A stretch of DNA of 6,693 nt from CAZDDA01 sp964568045 (GTDB lineage: Bacteria; Bipolaricaulota; Bipolaricaulia; UBA7950; UBA9294): assembly GCA_964568045.1 (NCBI GenBank), contig CAZMOL010000082.1, positions 1-6,693 on the forward strand, in the 5' to 3' direction. This document shows positions 1 to 6,373 of this stretch, piece by piece. Every line of letters begins with the position of its first letter. The stretch's first letter is position 1. The notes under the pieces were generated by a model. It ran no database searches, was not told the DNA's origin, and saw nothing but the letters and a program-made list of their open reading frames with translations. Both the position numbers and the translations under genes were made by a program.

Positions 1-506
1 CTCCTTGGTGTTGGGTATCTAATCTCAGCAGAACGTTCTAGGTTGGGCGGGAATGCATCTGCTTTCCAAACTGTAACGACTGCAAAAGTGCCAACAGCAT
101 TCTAATTCTAGACGGCAACCGAGGAAGAATCAAGCTAGGAAAGGTGTACTCAACGCAACCGTACCGAGAACTTCCGGACGAAAGTTCTAGATATGGTGAC
201 CTTTGGTGTGCTCAACGGGACGGGTTTGGGGATGTAGTTCGCTACAGGTGGCCCTTTGGTAGTAGTGGAAGTGATGCGATCTCATCCACCAATCGAGGCG
301 GAAGAGTTCTAAAAGCGTCCTCCACTCCCAACATGCGGTAACGCTGCCATGCCTCGCGTGTTCGTGTTACTAAGCTGTCCGGTCCACTTGTCATCGGATG
401 ACGGCGACAGCGCGTGAGACATCAACTCCAAGACTGCGTACGTCAATGGTAACACCCACATCCTCATTCTGTCTCAGTGAGCTAGAGGATTGAAGCCAGG
501 AGGGCT
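1..506. other. Region without a recognisable gene, left edge
   Basis: About 500 bases with no coding region I can support. Frame +1 is open from the window edge to a TAA at 103-105 (about 34 codons). This could be the tail of a gene outside the window, but an open run that short is expected by chance and I recognise no family in it. A 65-codon open frame at 144-341 has an unconvincing start, low-complexity composition and no recognisable motif. A 7-bp inverted repeat (AGAACTT, 8-nt loop, AAGTTCT) lies at 167-188 and has no U-tract. A 13-nt near-repeat, GGTGTRCTCAACG, occurs at 142 and again at 205. None of these amounts to a terminator, an RNA gene or a mobile element. Base composition is lower in GC than in the genes to the right. 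Confidence 0.5.
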
Positions 507-536
507 TTGCGCCGCATGATCTGTCGCGCATATACT
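507..536 (+). promoter_or_regulatory. Probable sigma-70 promoter of the substrate-binding protein gene
   Basis: The -10 box TATACT (531-536) matches the consensus at five of six positions. The best -35 candidate, TTGCGC (507-512), is weak and sits 18 bp upstream. Transcription would start near 543, giving a leader of about 20 nt that contains the strong ribosome binding site. The call rests mainly on the -10 box and its position. Confidence 0.4.
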
Positions 537-547
537 GTAGTGACTTC

Positions 548-554
548 AAGGAGG
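548..554 (+). promoter_or_regulatory. Strong Shine-Dalgarno site that fixes the lipoprotein start
   Basis: AAGGAGG is a full match to the anti-Shine-Dalgarno sequence, 7 nt before the ATG at 562. It marks that ATG as the true start even though the frame is then closed by a TAA 33 codons later. The next in-frame ATG (856) has no comparable site. Confidence 0.8.
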
Positions 555-561
555 TATACCC

Positions 562-1554
562 ATGCGAAGTGTCGGTATCAGAATGGCGCTTCTTCTTCTC
601 GTAGCGTCCCTTTTGGCTAGTGCTATCTGTGCATGCACTGCACGCGAGAAGAAGGTCCTTTAAATCTTCAGCTATCACGCTTCATACACCTGGCACGCCG
701 AAGAGGCGAGAGGAACGCAAGAGGTTCTACAGCGCGAAGGGATTGCGTTTGAGAAGTTCTACCTGGACACGAAACGGCACACCAGTGTTGAGTGGAAGCA
801 GCAGATAACCGCAGAAGCCAAAGAGAGGATCAAGGAATACGATCCGGCGCTGGTCATGGTTTTCGATGACAACGCATGTGAGCTTGTGGCACAACACTAC
901 GTCGGTGAATCGCTGCCTTTCGTGTTTTGCGGTGTGAATGCAGACCCCGCGGAATACGGTTTCCCTGCGCAAAACGTGACCGGCGTGTTGGAACGGCCCG
1001 ATTTCCAAGGCTCGGCTGAACTCCTGCAGAAACTCGTACCCGATGTCCAGAAGGTTGCTCTGATCACCGACGATAGTCCCAGCGCTCACGGTTTCATTGA
1101 AGGGCTAGCGGACGCAGCGCTGCCGGTTGTGATTAGCGAAATCCATACCACGAACGCTTTCGAGGATTGGCAAGCAAAGGTGGGACAACTCCAGTCGGAA
1201 GTTGACGCGATCGGGCTGTTCACCTATCACACGATCAAGAAACAGGGTGAGGAAGAAAGCATGTCGCCGGACGAGCTGCTGCAATGGACGCTCGCGAATA
1301 GCGTGCTTCCTGAATTCTGCCCGCTCGATTTCGCAATAGAAGGTGGGGCGCTGTGTGGCGTTGCTCTTTCTGCATACGAGCAGGGGAACACCGCAGCAGA
1401 GATGGCGGTAAGGATACTGGCTGGGGAGAAACCAACGGACATCCCCGTTGCGATTCCGCAAGCCAATCGCGCGATGGTCAACGCAGGAAGGGCAGACGCG
1501 CTGGGCGTGGCCATACCCGAGGGGACACTTGAAGGGATTGAGCTAGTCGACTGA
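562..1554 (+). pseudogene. ABC transporter substrate-binding lipoprotein (ABC_sub_bind family), interrupted by an in-frame TAA
   Basis: The reading frame runs from ATG 562 to TGA 1552-1554 and is broken only by TAA at 661-663 (codon 34). Residues 1-33 are a lipoprotein-type signal: Arg2 and Arg7, a hydrophobic run at 9-22, then Cys23 and Cys25. Ile-Cys-Ala-Cys25 is the more plausible lipobox. After the stop the mature protein continues for 296 codons without another break: FSYH near the start, VFDDNA, PFVFCGVNADP, FEDWQ, then GNTAAEMAVRILAGEKPTDIP near the end. These are typical of the PF04392 periplasmic/surface binding proteins, and the whole length (about 330 residues) fits the family. Their ligand is usually unknown; some are annotated as sugar- or aromatic-amino-acid-type binders. 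Relatives commonly have Tyr where the stop lies (KVL-Y-IFSYH), so one base change from TAT or TAC would explain it. No permease or ATPase gene is in the window. As written, translation gives only a 33-residue peptide, and an internal start at ATG 856 would lack the signal and the first lobe's beginning. It is either a recent nonsense allele or a base-call error. Confidence 0.8.
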
Positions 1555-1688
1555 CACCTCAAGATCTATTGGCATTACAGACACAGGGTGAAACGGACGT
1601 ACGCCATTTCCAGACGCGGGAGCAGCGATGATATCCGGGCAGAGTGGAAGCGGGAGTTCAAACTCCATCCACGCAGAGGTTTCGTGCG

Positions 1689-2135
1689 CTAGCTGCCGTT
1701 AAAGTGGCGCTTGAGCTTGGCATAGTTCAACTCCAGGCGATGTTTGTGTCGACGTTCCTCCTCGACAAGAGCGGTAAACAGGGCTTCCTCGGTAGTGGCT
1801 GACCGCCGCAGCCGATCGTAGAGGGCGATCGCCTTCTCTTCGCGCCGAATGGCGACGGAAAGCGCATCGACAATCGTCATATCCGGCTTCACAGGTACGT
1901 CGGCCAGGAACTCCGAGAGCTTGAAATCAGGAGGCCCGGGGCCCTCGGCGATGAGCGCGTCAGGGGTGATGTTGGATAGCTTCTCAACGTGCCTGCGCTC
2001 GTCGGACGCAAGCTCTGCGAGCAGGCGGCTCACTTCCTCGTCGTTGGCACGCTCTGACCAACGAAGATAGAACTTCACTGCCTCTTTCTCCTTCGCAACT
2101 GCAAACTCAAGAATCTGTTGAGATCTGTCGTCCAC
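1689..2135 (-). CDS. Rubrerythrin / ferritin-like diiron protein (no rubredoxin domain)
   Basis: Encodes 148 residues from a GTG start. Two internal repeats form the four-helix diiron bundle. Repeat one has E16-x-x-A19-x-x-x-Y23 followed by E46-R-R-H49. Repeat two has E99-x-x-A102-x-x-x-Y106 followed by E127-R-R-H130. These supply the Glu and ExxH ligands of the rubrerythrin/ferritin-like superfamily. The usual C-terminal Cys4 rubredoxin domain is absent, as in many short family members. The family includes cytosolic peroxide-reducing enzymes of anaerobes; which reaction this member performs is not shown by sequence. GTG at 2135 is preferred over the in-frame ATG at 2156, because GGAGGAG lies 6 nt before the GTG, while the ATG has no Shine-Dalgarno and sits almost at the predicted transcription start. 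Reading further upstream would run into the N gap and cannot be trusted. The gene is convergent with the lipoprotein gene, 134 bp away. No terminator hairpin is visible between them. Confidence 0.85.
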   Translation of the reverse strand: MDDRSQQILEFAVAKEKEAVKFYLRWSERANDEEVSRLLAELASDERRHVEKLSNITPDALIAEGPGPPDFKLSEFLADVPVKPDMTIVDALSVAIRREEKAIALYDRLRRSATTEEALFTALVEEERRHKHRLELNYAKLKRHFNGS

Positions 2136-2141
2136 AGGAAT

Positions 2142-2148
2142 CTCCTCC
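2142..2148 (-). promoter_or_regulatory. Shine-Dalgarno site deciding the rubrerythrin GTG start
   Basis: The - strand reads GGAGGAG here, with a 6-nt spacer to the GTG at 2133-2135. The site lies inside the frame that would follow the alternative ATG at 2154-2156, so it argues that the ATG is not used. Confidence 0.6.
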
Positions 2149-2153
2149 GACAC

Positions 2154-2208
2154 CATTCTGATGAACTCTAGCACAATGCCGCAACCAAGAGCAACTCGCT
2201 TGCGTCTA
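2154..2208. repeat. 55-bp direct repeat, left copy (likely contig-end overlap)
   Basis: Positions 2154-2208 are identical, base for base, to 2309-2363. Both copies abut the run of Ns. An exact 55-bp identity ending precisely at the gap is what an assembler leaves when two contigs share a terminal k-mer of 55 and the scaffolder inserts a default gap instead of merging them. Confidence 0.9.
2165..2194 (-). promoter_or_regulatory. Possible promoter of the rubrerythrin gene
   Basis: On the - strand TTGCTC (2189-2194) is followed after 18 bp by TAGAGT (2165-2170), which is preceded by TGC, giving an extended -10 form. Transcription would begin near 2158, about 23 nt before the GTG start. Both boxes are imperfect, so this is tentative. 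The element falls inside the duplicated 55-mer and therefore appears again at 2320-2349. Confidence 0.35.
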
Positions 2209-2308
2209 NNNNNNNNNNNNNNNNNNNNNNNNNNNNNNNNNNNNNNNNNNNNNNNNNNNNNNNNNNNNNNNNNNNNNNNNNNNNNNNNNNNNNNNNNNNN
2301 NNNNNNNN
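2209..2308. other. Assembly gap of exactly 100 Ns
   Basis: The run is exactly 100 Ns, the conventional placeholder for a gap of unknown size. With identical 55-bp flanks, the true gap is probably negative: joining the contigs over the shared 55-mer would delete 155 bp (one copy plus the Ns). The distance from the glnA stop to the rubrerythrin GTG would then be about 211 bp rather than 366 bp. Confidence 0.95.
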
Positions 2309-2363
2309 CATTCTGATGAACTCTAGCACAATGCCGCAACCAAGAGCAACTCGCTTGCGTCTA
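2309..2363. repeat. 55-bp direct repeat, right copy (likely contig-end overlap)
   Basis: Identical copy of 2154-2208. It is followed by unique sequence (2364-2501) up to the glnA stop. I see no gene, terminator hairpin or RNA in that stretch. Confidence 0.9.
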
Positions 2364-2501
2364 CTCCCGCAACACCCGCCTCGTTATCGATCGAGAAGAC
2401 CCAGGAGAGACTGCACGAAAGCTGAGACGCGTTATCCCAAGATCATTGACCGGTGGGGCGGCTGAGTGTGTACTTTTCGGAAATCCAGCAGTCGGTCGTG
2501 C

Positions 2502-3818
2502 CTACAGGACGGCGAGGTATCGATCCAGTTCGTATTGGTGCACCTGGGAGCGGTAGGCGTCCCACTCGATTTGCTTGTTCTGGATGAACTTATCGAAGAT
2601 GTGATCCCCGAGGGCACTTCGGACAAGGTCACTATCCTTCATGCAGGCGATGGCTTCGTTGAGGCTTCCCGGCAGCGTCTCAATGCCGAGCGCTTCACGC
2701 TCGGCCTCGCTCATCGCAAAGACGTCTTTGTCCACGGGGTCGGGAAGCTGGTACTCCTTCTCGATTCCCTCAAGCCCTGCATGGAGCATGGTGGCCAACG
2801 CAAGGTAGGGATTGCAGGCAGGATCCGGGGCGCGAAACTCGATTCGGCACGCCTCTTCTTTGCCAGGTTTGCTTAAGGGGATGCGGATCATGTTGCTGCG
2901 ATTGCGCGGTGACCACGTGATGTACACCGGCGCTTCGTAGCCGGGGACGAGCCGCTTGTACGAGTTCACCCACTGAGCACACACCCCGATGCTCTCTTTC
3001 GCATACTGCATGATCCCCGCAGTATAGGCTCTGGCAACGGATGAGAGATGCAGGGGCGAAGCGGGGTCGAAGAAAGCATTGCGTCCGTCTTTGTCGAAGA
3101 GAGACTGGTTTATGTGCATTCCGGAGCCGTTCTTTCCAAACAGGGGCTTGGGCATGAACGTAGCGTGGACCTCGTGTCGTCGCGCGATCTCCTTCACCAC
3201 GAAGCGACAGGTCATGAGACTGTCGGCCACGGTCAGGGCGTCGTTGTGACGCAGGTCAATCTCTTGCTGGCTGGAGGCAGCTTCGTGATGGGCCGCCTCG
3301 ACCTTTATCCCCATTCCCTCAAGTGCGAGCACTGTTTCCCTGCGGATGTCGATTCCGAGGTCTGGCGGCACCAGGTCGAAGTATCCACCGTCATCCAGGG
3401 TCTCCGCACAGGAATCAGAGCGCAGATAGAAATACTCCACTTCCGGGCCCACGGCCATACTGTAGCCCAGCTTTTCGGCCCGAGCGAGCGCACGTTTGAG
3501 AGCCCAGCGTGGATCGCCCTTGTACGGGCTTCCGTCCGGTTCAAGAATGTCGCAGATCACGCGGGCCACTTTGCCCCAGGGAAGGAGGGCGAACGTGCTC
3601 GGGGCCGGCATGGCAACCATGTCGCTTTCATCGATTCGAGCGAATCCATGAATGGAAGACCCGTCAAAGCCGACTCCCTCTTCAAGGGCCTGTCCCAGCT
3701 CGGATACGGGTATTTCAACGCTCTTCAGGTTTCCGAGAAGGTCCGTGAACCAAAGCTGGACGAACAGAATCCCCTTGTCTTCCACTTCACGCAAGAGCTC
3801 ATCCCGAGTCTTTGCCAT
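2502..3818 (-). CDS. glnA: Glutamine synthetase type I (GSI-alpha-like)
   Basis: Encodes 438 residues, close to the ~444 of Bacillus GlnA. It makes glutamine from glutamate, ammonia and ATP in the cytosol as a dodecamer and is the entry point of ammonium assimilation. The N-terminal beta-grasp domain covers about residues 15-100, with FDGSSIHGF at 51-59. Active-site blocks follow: E126/E128 in GPEVEYF, HHEAASSQQE at 177-186 (Glu metal ligands), KPLFGKNGSGMH with H235, RLVPGYEAP with E295, NRSNMIRIP at 306-314, and RIEFRAPDPACNPYLA at 325-340. Arg61 aligns with Bacillus subtilis Arg62, which mediates glutamine feedback inhibition. Phe367 occupies the position of the adenylylated tyrosine of GSI-beta enzymes, so GlnE-type modification is not expected. 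The ATG at 3818 follows GGGGAGG by 7 nt. It is 79 bp downstream of clpB on the same strand but has its own TATAAT box. No GlnR or P-II gene is in the window. Confidence 0.97.
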   Translation of the reverse strand: MAKTRDELLREVEDKGILFVQLWFTDLLGNLKSVEIPVSELGQALEEGVGFDGSSIHGFARIDESDMVAMPAPSTFALLPWGKVARVICDILEPDGSPYKGDPRWALKRALARAEKLGYSMAVGPEVEYFYLRSDSCAETLDDGGYFDLVPPDLGIDIRRETVLALEGMGIKVEAAHHEAASSQQEIDLRHNDALTVADSLMTCRFVVKEIARRHEVHATFMPKPLFGKNGSGMHINQSLFDKDGRNAFFDPASPLHLSSVARAYTAGIMQYAKESIGVCAQWVNSYKRLVPGYEAPVYITWSPRNRSNMIRIPLSKPGKEEACRIEFRAPDPACNPYLALATMLHAGLEGIEKEYQLPDPVDKDVFAMSEAEREALGIETLPGSLNEAIACMKDSDLVRSALGDHIFDKFIQNKQIEWDAYRSQVHQYELDRYLAVL

Positions 3819-3825
3819 CTTCGCA

Positions 3826-3832
3826 CCTCCCC
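3826..3832 (-). promoter_or_regulatory. Shine-Dalgarno site of glnA
   Basis: The - strand reads GGGGAGG with a 7-nt spacer to the ATG, supporting the chosen start. Confidence 0.75.
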
Positions 3833-3849
3833 AAAATAGAAATGTGAGG

Positions 3850-3878
3850 ATTATACCGTAGGGACTAGCGATACGCCA
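3850..3878 (-). promoter_or_regulatory. Promoter of glnA in the clpB-glnA gap
   Basis: A perfect -10 box, TATAAT, lies at 3850-3855 on the - strand. The hexamer 17 bp upstream, TGGCGT (3873-3878), is a poor -35, so an activator or relaxed -35 use is possible. Start of transcription would be near 3843, leaving a leader of about 25 nt. I see no clear operator palindrome of GlnR/TnrA type in these 79 bp, and no terminator for clpB, so some read-through from clpB is possible. Confidence 0.5.
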
Positions 3879-3897
3879 CGAGCGACTATCTAATGGC

Positions 3898-6114
3898 TTA
3901 CTGGTTCCGAATCACCAGGGCATCCGCCATCGCGGCCGCATCGACGGTCACATGATCGCCGTCTTCGATCTCACCCGAGACGATCTTCATCGCAAGCGGA
4001 TTCTCCACTAGCCGCTTTAGGGCCCGTTCGAGCGGCCTCGCGCCGTAGTGCGGATCGTATCCTTCCTTCGACAACACCTGCTTTGCCTTGTCGGTGAGGG
4101 TGAGAGAGATTCCTTGCTCGGCAAGGCGATCGTTCAACGCAGCAGCCTTGAGGTCGACGATCTGCAGGATCGCCTCCGTGGAGAGAGGATGGAAGATGAT
4201 CGTCTCGTCGATCCGGTTCAGGAATTCCGGCCGGAAGGTGCGCTTCAACTCAGCGTGGATCTTCCCGTGGATCTGCTCTTCGGAAGTGTTTTCCTGGAAG
4301 TGCTCACTTCCCACGTTTGAGGTCATGATGATGATCGTGTGGCGGAAATCAACCGTGTGGCCGTGGCCGTCGGTCAACCGTCCTTCATCGAGCAGCTGCA
4401 GGAGCAGGTTCATCACCTGTGGATGGGCCTTCTCCGCTTCGTCAAACAGGACCACTTGGTACGGGCGCCGTCTCACCGCCTCGGTGAGTTGTCCGCCCTC
4501 TTCGTAGCCGACATATCCGGGCGGAGAGCCGATCAGGCGCGCCACGGCATGGCGTTCCATGTATTCGGACATATCGATCCGTAGAAGCGAAGTGTCGCTT
4601 CCAAACAGGAATGCGGCCAGCGCCTTGGCCAGCTCGGTCTTCCCCACGCCGGTTGGACCGAGGAACAAGAAAGTGCCGATCGGCCGACGTGGGTCGGCGA
4701 GCCCGGCCCGTGAGTGGCGGACCGCTTCTGCCACCGCCCTGACCCCTTCCTCTTGATCGATCACGCGCGTGTGGAGAAGGTCCTCCATGTTGGCCAGTCG
4801 CGTTCGCTCCTCTTCGAGCATCCGCTCGGCAGGAATACCTGTCCACTGGGAGACGAGACCGGCAATCGCCGCCTCGGTCACCTCTTCTCCGCTTCCGTCG
4901 ACGCGAATACGGCTTGCCGCCTCGTCGACGAGATCGATCGCCTTGTCCGGCAGGAAGCGATCGGAGATGTAGCGCTCGGACAGCCTCGCCGCGGCGTTTA
5001 TTGCGGCATCGTCAATCTTGACGCCGTGGTGTTCCTCCAGCGTCTCGCGCAAGCCTAGGAGGATGTCGATTGTCTCTTCAAGCGTCGGCTCTCGCACGTA
5101 TACCTTCTGTAGCCGCCGCTCCAGCGCCGAGTCCTTCTCGATCCGCTGGCGGTACTCATCGAGGGTTGTTGCGCCTATCAGCTGGAACTTCCCGCGCGAC
5201 AGGGGTTCTTTCAGCATGTTGGAGGCGTCGATCGCACCCTCGGCGGCGCCGGCCCCCACGATGGTGTGCACCTCGTCTACGAATACGAGCATCTTCCCTG
5301 CGGCGGCCTCGATCTCCTTGATGACGGCCTTGAGCCGGTCCTCGAACTCACCGCGGAATTTCGACCCCGCAACCATCGCCGCGATATCAAGAGCGACGAT
5401 CTCCTTGCCTTTGAGGCAATCCGCCACGTCATCGCCCGCGATGCGTTGCGCCAACCCCTCGACCACCGCCGTCTTGCCTACCCCCGGCTCCCCGATCAGA
5501 ACGGGATTGTTCTTGCGCCGCCGGGCGAGGATCTGCTCCATGCGACGGATCTCCTCTTCGCGACCGATCACCGGATCCAGCTCACCACGCTTCGCCATCT
5601 CCGTCAGATTCGTCGAGTACTTCTTCAGGATCTGATAGCGTTCCTCGGACGAGCGGTCGGTCACCCGCTGCTCGCCACGGACGGAGCGCAGTGCACCGTA
5701 AATCGACTCTGGCGAGATCTGATGGCGGTCGAGAATCCGCTTCAGATTCGGATCAGTGGTGCGGCCGATCGACAGGAGAAGATGATCGACCCCAACGAAC
5801 TCATCGCGAAGCCGTTCGGCCTCGATCTGGGCGCCGGTAACAACCCCGTCGAGCCGCGGGGTGATGTATATCTGCCCGCCGATTGGCCCGGAAACCGACG
5901 GCTTGCCGGTCAAGGTAACGTCGAGATCCTTGGCCAGTCCCGTAAGGTTTACCCCCATCTGTTGCAGGATATCCCGACCCACGCCCTCTTTTGTCACCAG
6001 AACGGTGAAGATGTGCTCCACATCGAGCTGGTTGTGCTTGTATCGTGTAAGGAGGTCCTGCGCTTCGTGGAACAGTTCCTGCGCGCCCTCCGTCATTTTG
6101 TCAAAACGAATCAT
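3898..6114 (-). CDS. clpB: ClpB-type double-AAA+ ATPase without a middle domain
   Basis: Encodes 738 residues from ATG 6114. Domain order: Clp N-terminal domain (about 1-145), first ATPase ring (about 170-400), second ATPase ring (about 425-640), C-terminal small domain to 738. Ring one has Walker A GEPGVGKT 208-215, Walker B VFVDE 277-281, pore loop KFRGE 252-256 (Phe for the usual Tyr), sensor GATT 314-317 and arginine fingers R333/R334. Ring two has GPTGVGKT 486-493, LFDE 556-559, pore loop GYVG 533-536 and sensor-2 GAR 691-693. Sequence in ring two is very close to ClpB. However, the coiled-coil middle domain (about 120 residues in ClpB, roughly half that in ClpC) is absent: the chain passes from DEAASRIR to EVTEAAIAGLVSQWTGIP within about ten residues. 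No [LIV]G[FL] ClpP-docking tripeptide is seen at 600-629. It is an ATP-driven unfoldase/disaggregase-type protein. Whether it works with DnaK, ClpP or alone is open. It would be listed as ClpB, ClpC or simply 'Clp ATP-binding subunit'. The GTG at 6123 overlaps the Shine-Dalgarno and is rejected as start. Confidence 0.92.
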   Translation of the reverse strand: MIRFDKMTEGAQELFHEAQDLLTRYKHNQLDVEHIFTVLVTKEGVGRDILQQMGVNLTGLAKDLDVTLTGKPSVSGPIGGQIYITPRLDGVVTGAQIEAERLRDEFVGVDHLLLSIGRTTDPNLKRILDRHQISPESIYGALRSVRGEQRVTDRSSEERYQILKKYSTNLTEMAKRGELDPVIGREEEIRRMEQILARRRKNNPVLIGEPGVGKTAVVEGLAQRIAGDDVADCLKGKEIVALDIAAMVAGSKFRGEFEDRLKAVIKEIEAAAGKMLVFVDEVHTIVGAGAAEGAIDASNMLKEPLSRGKFQLIGATTLDEYRQRIEKDSALERRLQKVYVREPTLEETIDILLGLRETLEEHHGVKIDDAAINAAARLSERYISDRFLPDKAIDLVDEAASRIRVDGSGEEVTEAAIAGLVSQWTGIPAERMLEEERTRLANMEDLLHTRVIDQEEGVRAVAEAVRHSRAGLADPRRPIGTFLFLGPTGVGKTELAKALAAFLFGSDTSLLRIDMSEYMERHAVARLIGSPPGYVGYEEGGQLTEAVRRRPYQVVLFDEAEKAHPQVMNLLLQLLDEGRLTDGHGHTVDFRHTIIIMTSNVGSEHFQENTSEEQIHGKIHAELKRTFRPEFLNRIDETIIFHPLSTEAILQIVDLKAAALNDRLAEQGISLTLTDKAKQVLSKEGYDPHYGARPLERALKRLVENPLAMKIVSGEIEDGDHVTVDAAAMADALVIRNQ

Positions 6115-6120
6115 CGTGTT

Positions 6121-6126
6121 CACCTC
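6121..6126 (-). promoter_or_regulatory. Shine-Dalgarno site deciding the clpB start
   Basis: The - strand reads GAGGTG, with 6 nt to the ATG at 6112-6114. The alternative GTG start at 6121-6123 is formed by the end of this same motif and so would have no ribosome binding site of its own. Confidence 0.65.
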
Positions 6127-6129
6127 GAA

Positions 6130-6156
6130 TTAGCAGTCACGCATCTTGATTGCTAA
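6130..6156. promoter_or_regulatory. CIRCE operator (HrcA binding site) of clpB
   Basis: The + strand reads TTAGCAGTC-N9-GATTGCTAA. The CIRCE consensus is TTAGCACTC-N9-GAGTGCTAA: arm lengths and spacer are exact, with one mismatch in each arm. The palindrome extends outwards to AATTAGCA (6128) and TGCTAATT (to 6158). It overlaps the last base of the -10 box and the predicted transcription start, and ends four bases before the Shine-Dalgarno, the usual position for HrcA repression. This implies heat-induced expression when HrcA is inactivated. hrcA, groESL and dnaK are not in the window. Confidence 0.88.
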
Positions 6157-6184
6157 TTATAGGCCGAAAAGAGATCTGCGTCAA
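6156..6184 (-). promoter_or_regulatory. Strong sigma-70 promoter of clpB
   Basis: On the - strand TTGACG (6179-6184) is followed after exactly 17 bp by TATAAT (6156-6161), one mismatch from the full consensus. The predicted start near 6149 lies inside the CIRCE element and gives a leader of about 35 nt. A promoter this good needs repression in unstressed cells, which fits the overlapping operator. Confidence 0.85.
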
Positions 6185-6372
6185 GGGGTGGTATCGAATA
6201 TTTGGTTCCTTGCTATTTCGCGTGGGCAGTTTTAAAGAGGGAGTTTCTTCACTAATGAGGTGAGTCAACATGACTAGTTTCTCATGACCGGCACTGTGGT
6301 TTAGAGTTTCGCTGTTTTGGTCAAGGCTGCCCGTGCCTTTGAAGAAGCTATCAGCCTCGTTAACTCGCAAAA
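6185..6372. other. Non-coding stretch upstream of the clpB promoter
   Basis: I see no gene here. An ATG at 6270 follows GAGGTGA but is closed after five codons. A 102-codon open frame on the - strand (6137-6445) would cross the CIRCE element, the clpB promoter and one REP-like hairpin and resembles no protein family, so it is not called. Confidence 0.5.
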
Positions 6373-6373
6373 A

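Noticed and set aside
11..27. GGGTATCTAATC word resembling the conserved 16S rRNA segment near position 790
   Set aside because: The surrounding bases do not continue as 16S rRNA on either strand, so the match is a short coincidence.
1..105. Open frame from the window edge ending at TAA 103-105
   Set aside because: About 34 codons without a stop is not significant at this base composition, and the peptide is not recognisable. It is kept only as a remark in the left-edge entry.
167..188. Inverted repeat AGAACTT/AAGTTCT as a terminator
   Set aside because: The stem is short and AT-rich, there is no following T-run, and no gene ends just before it.
1555..1692. In-frame open extension of about 45 codons after the binding-protein stop
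   Set aside because: It has no start codon or ribosome binding site and no recognisable sequence; the binding protein already ends at the normal family length.
2154..2339. N-terminal extension of the rubrerythrin protein through the run of Ns
   Set aside because: It exists only because Ns do not create stop codons and the flank is duplicated; a well-placed GTG start lies downstream.
3048..3839. Long open frame (263 codons) on the + strand opposite glnA
   Set aside because: It is the antisense shadow of glnA, whose active-site blocks are all intact. It has no ribosome binding site or recognisable domain. Long antisense frames are common opposite GC-rich genes.
5266..6156. Open frame of 296 codons on the + strand opposite the start of clpB
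   Set aside because: It lies antisense to the conserved N-terminal domain and first ATPase ring of clpB and runs through the CIRCE element. No protein family is recognisable.
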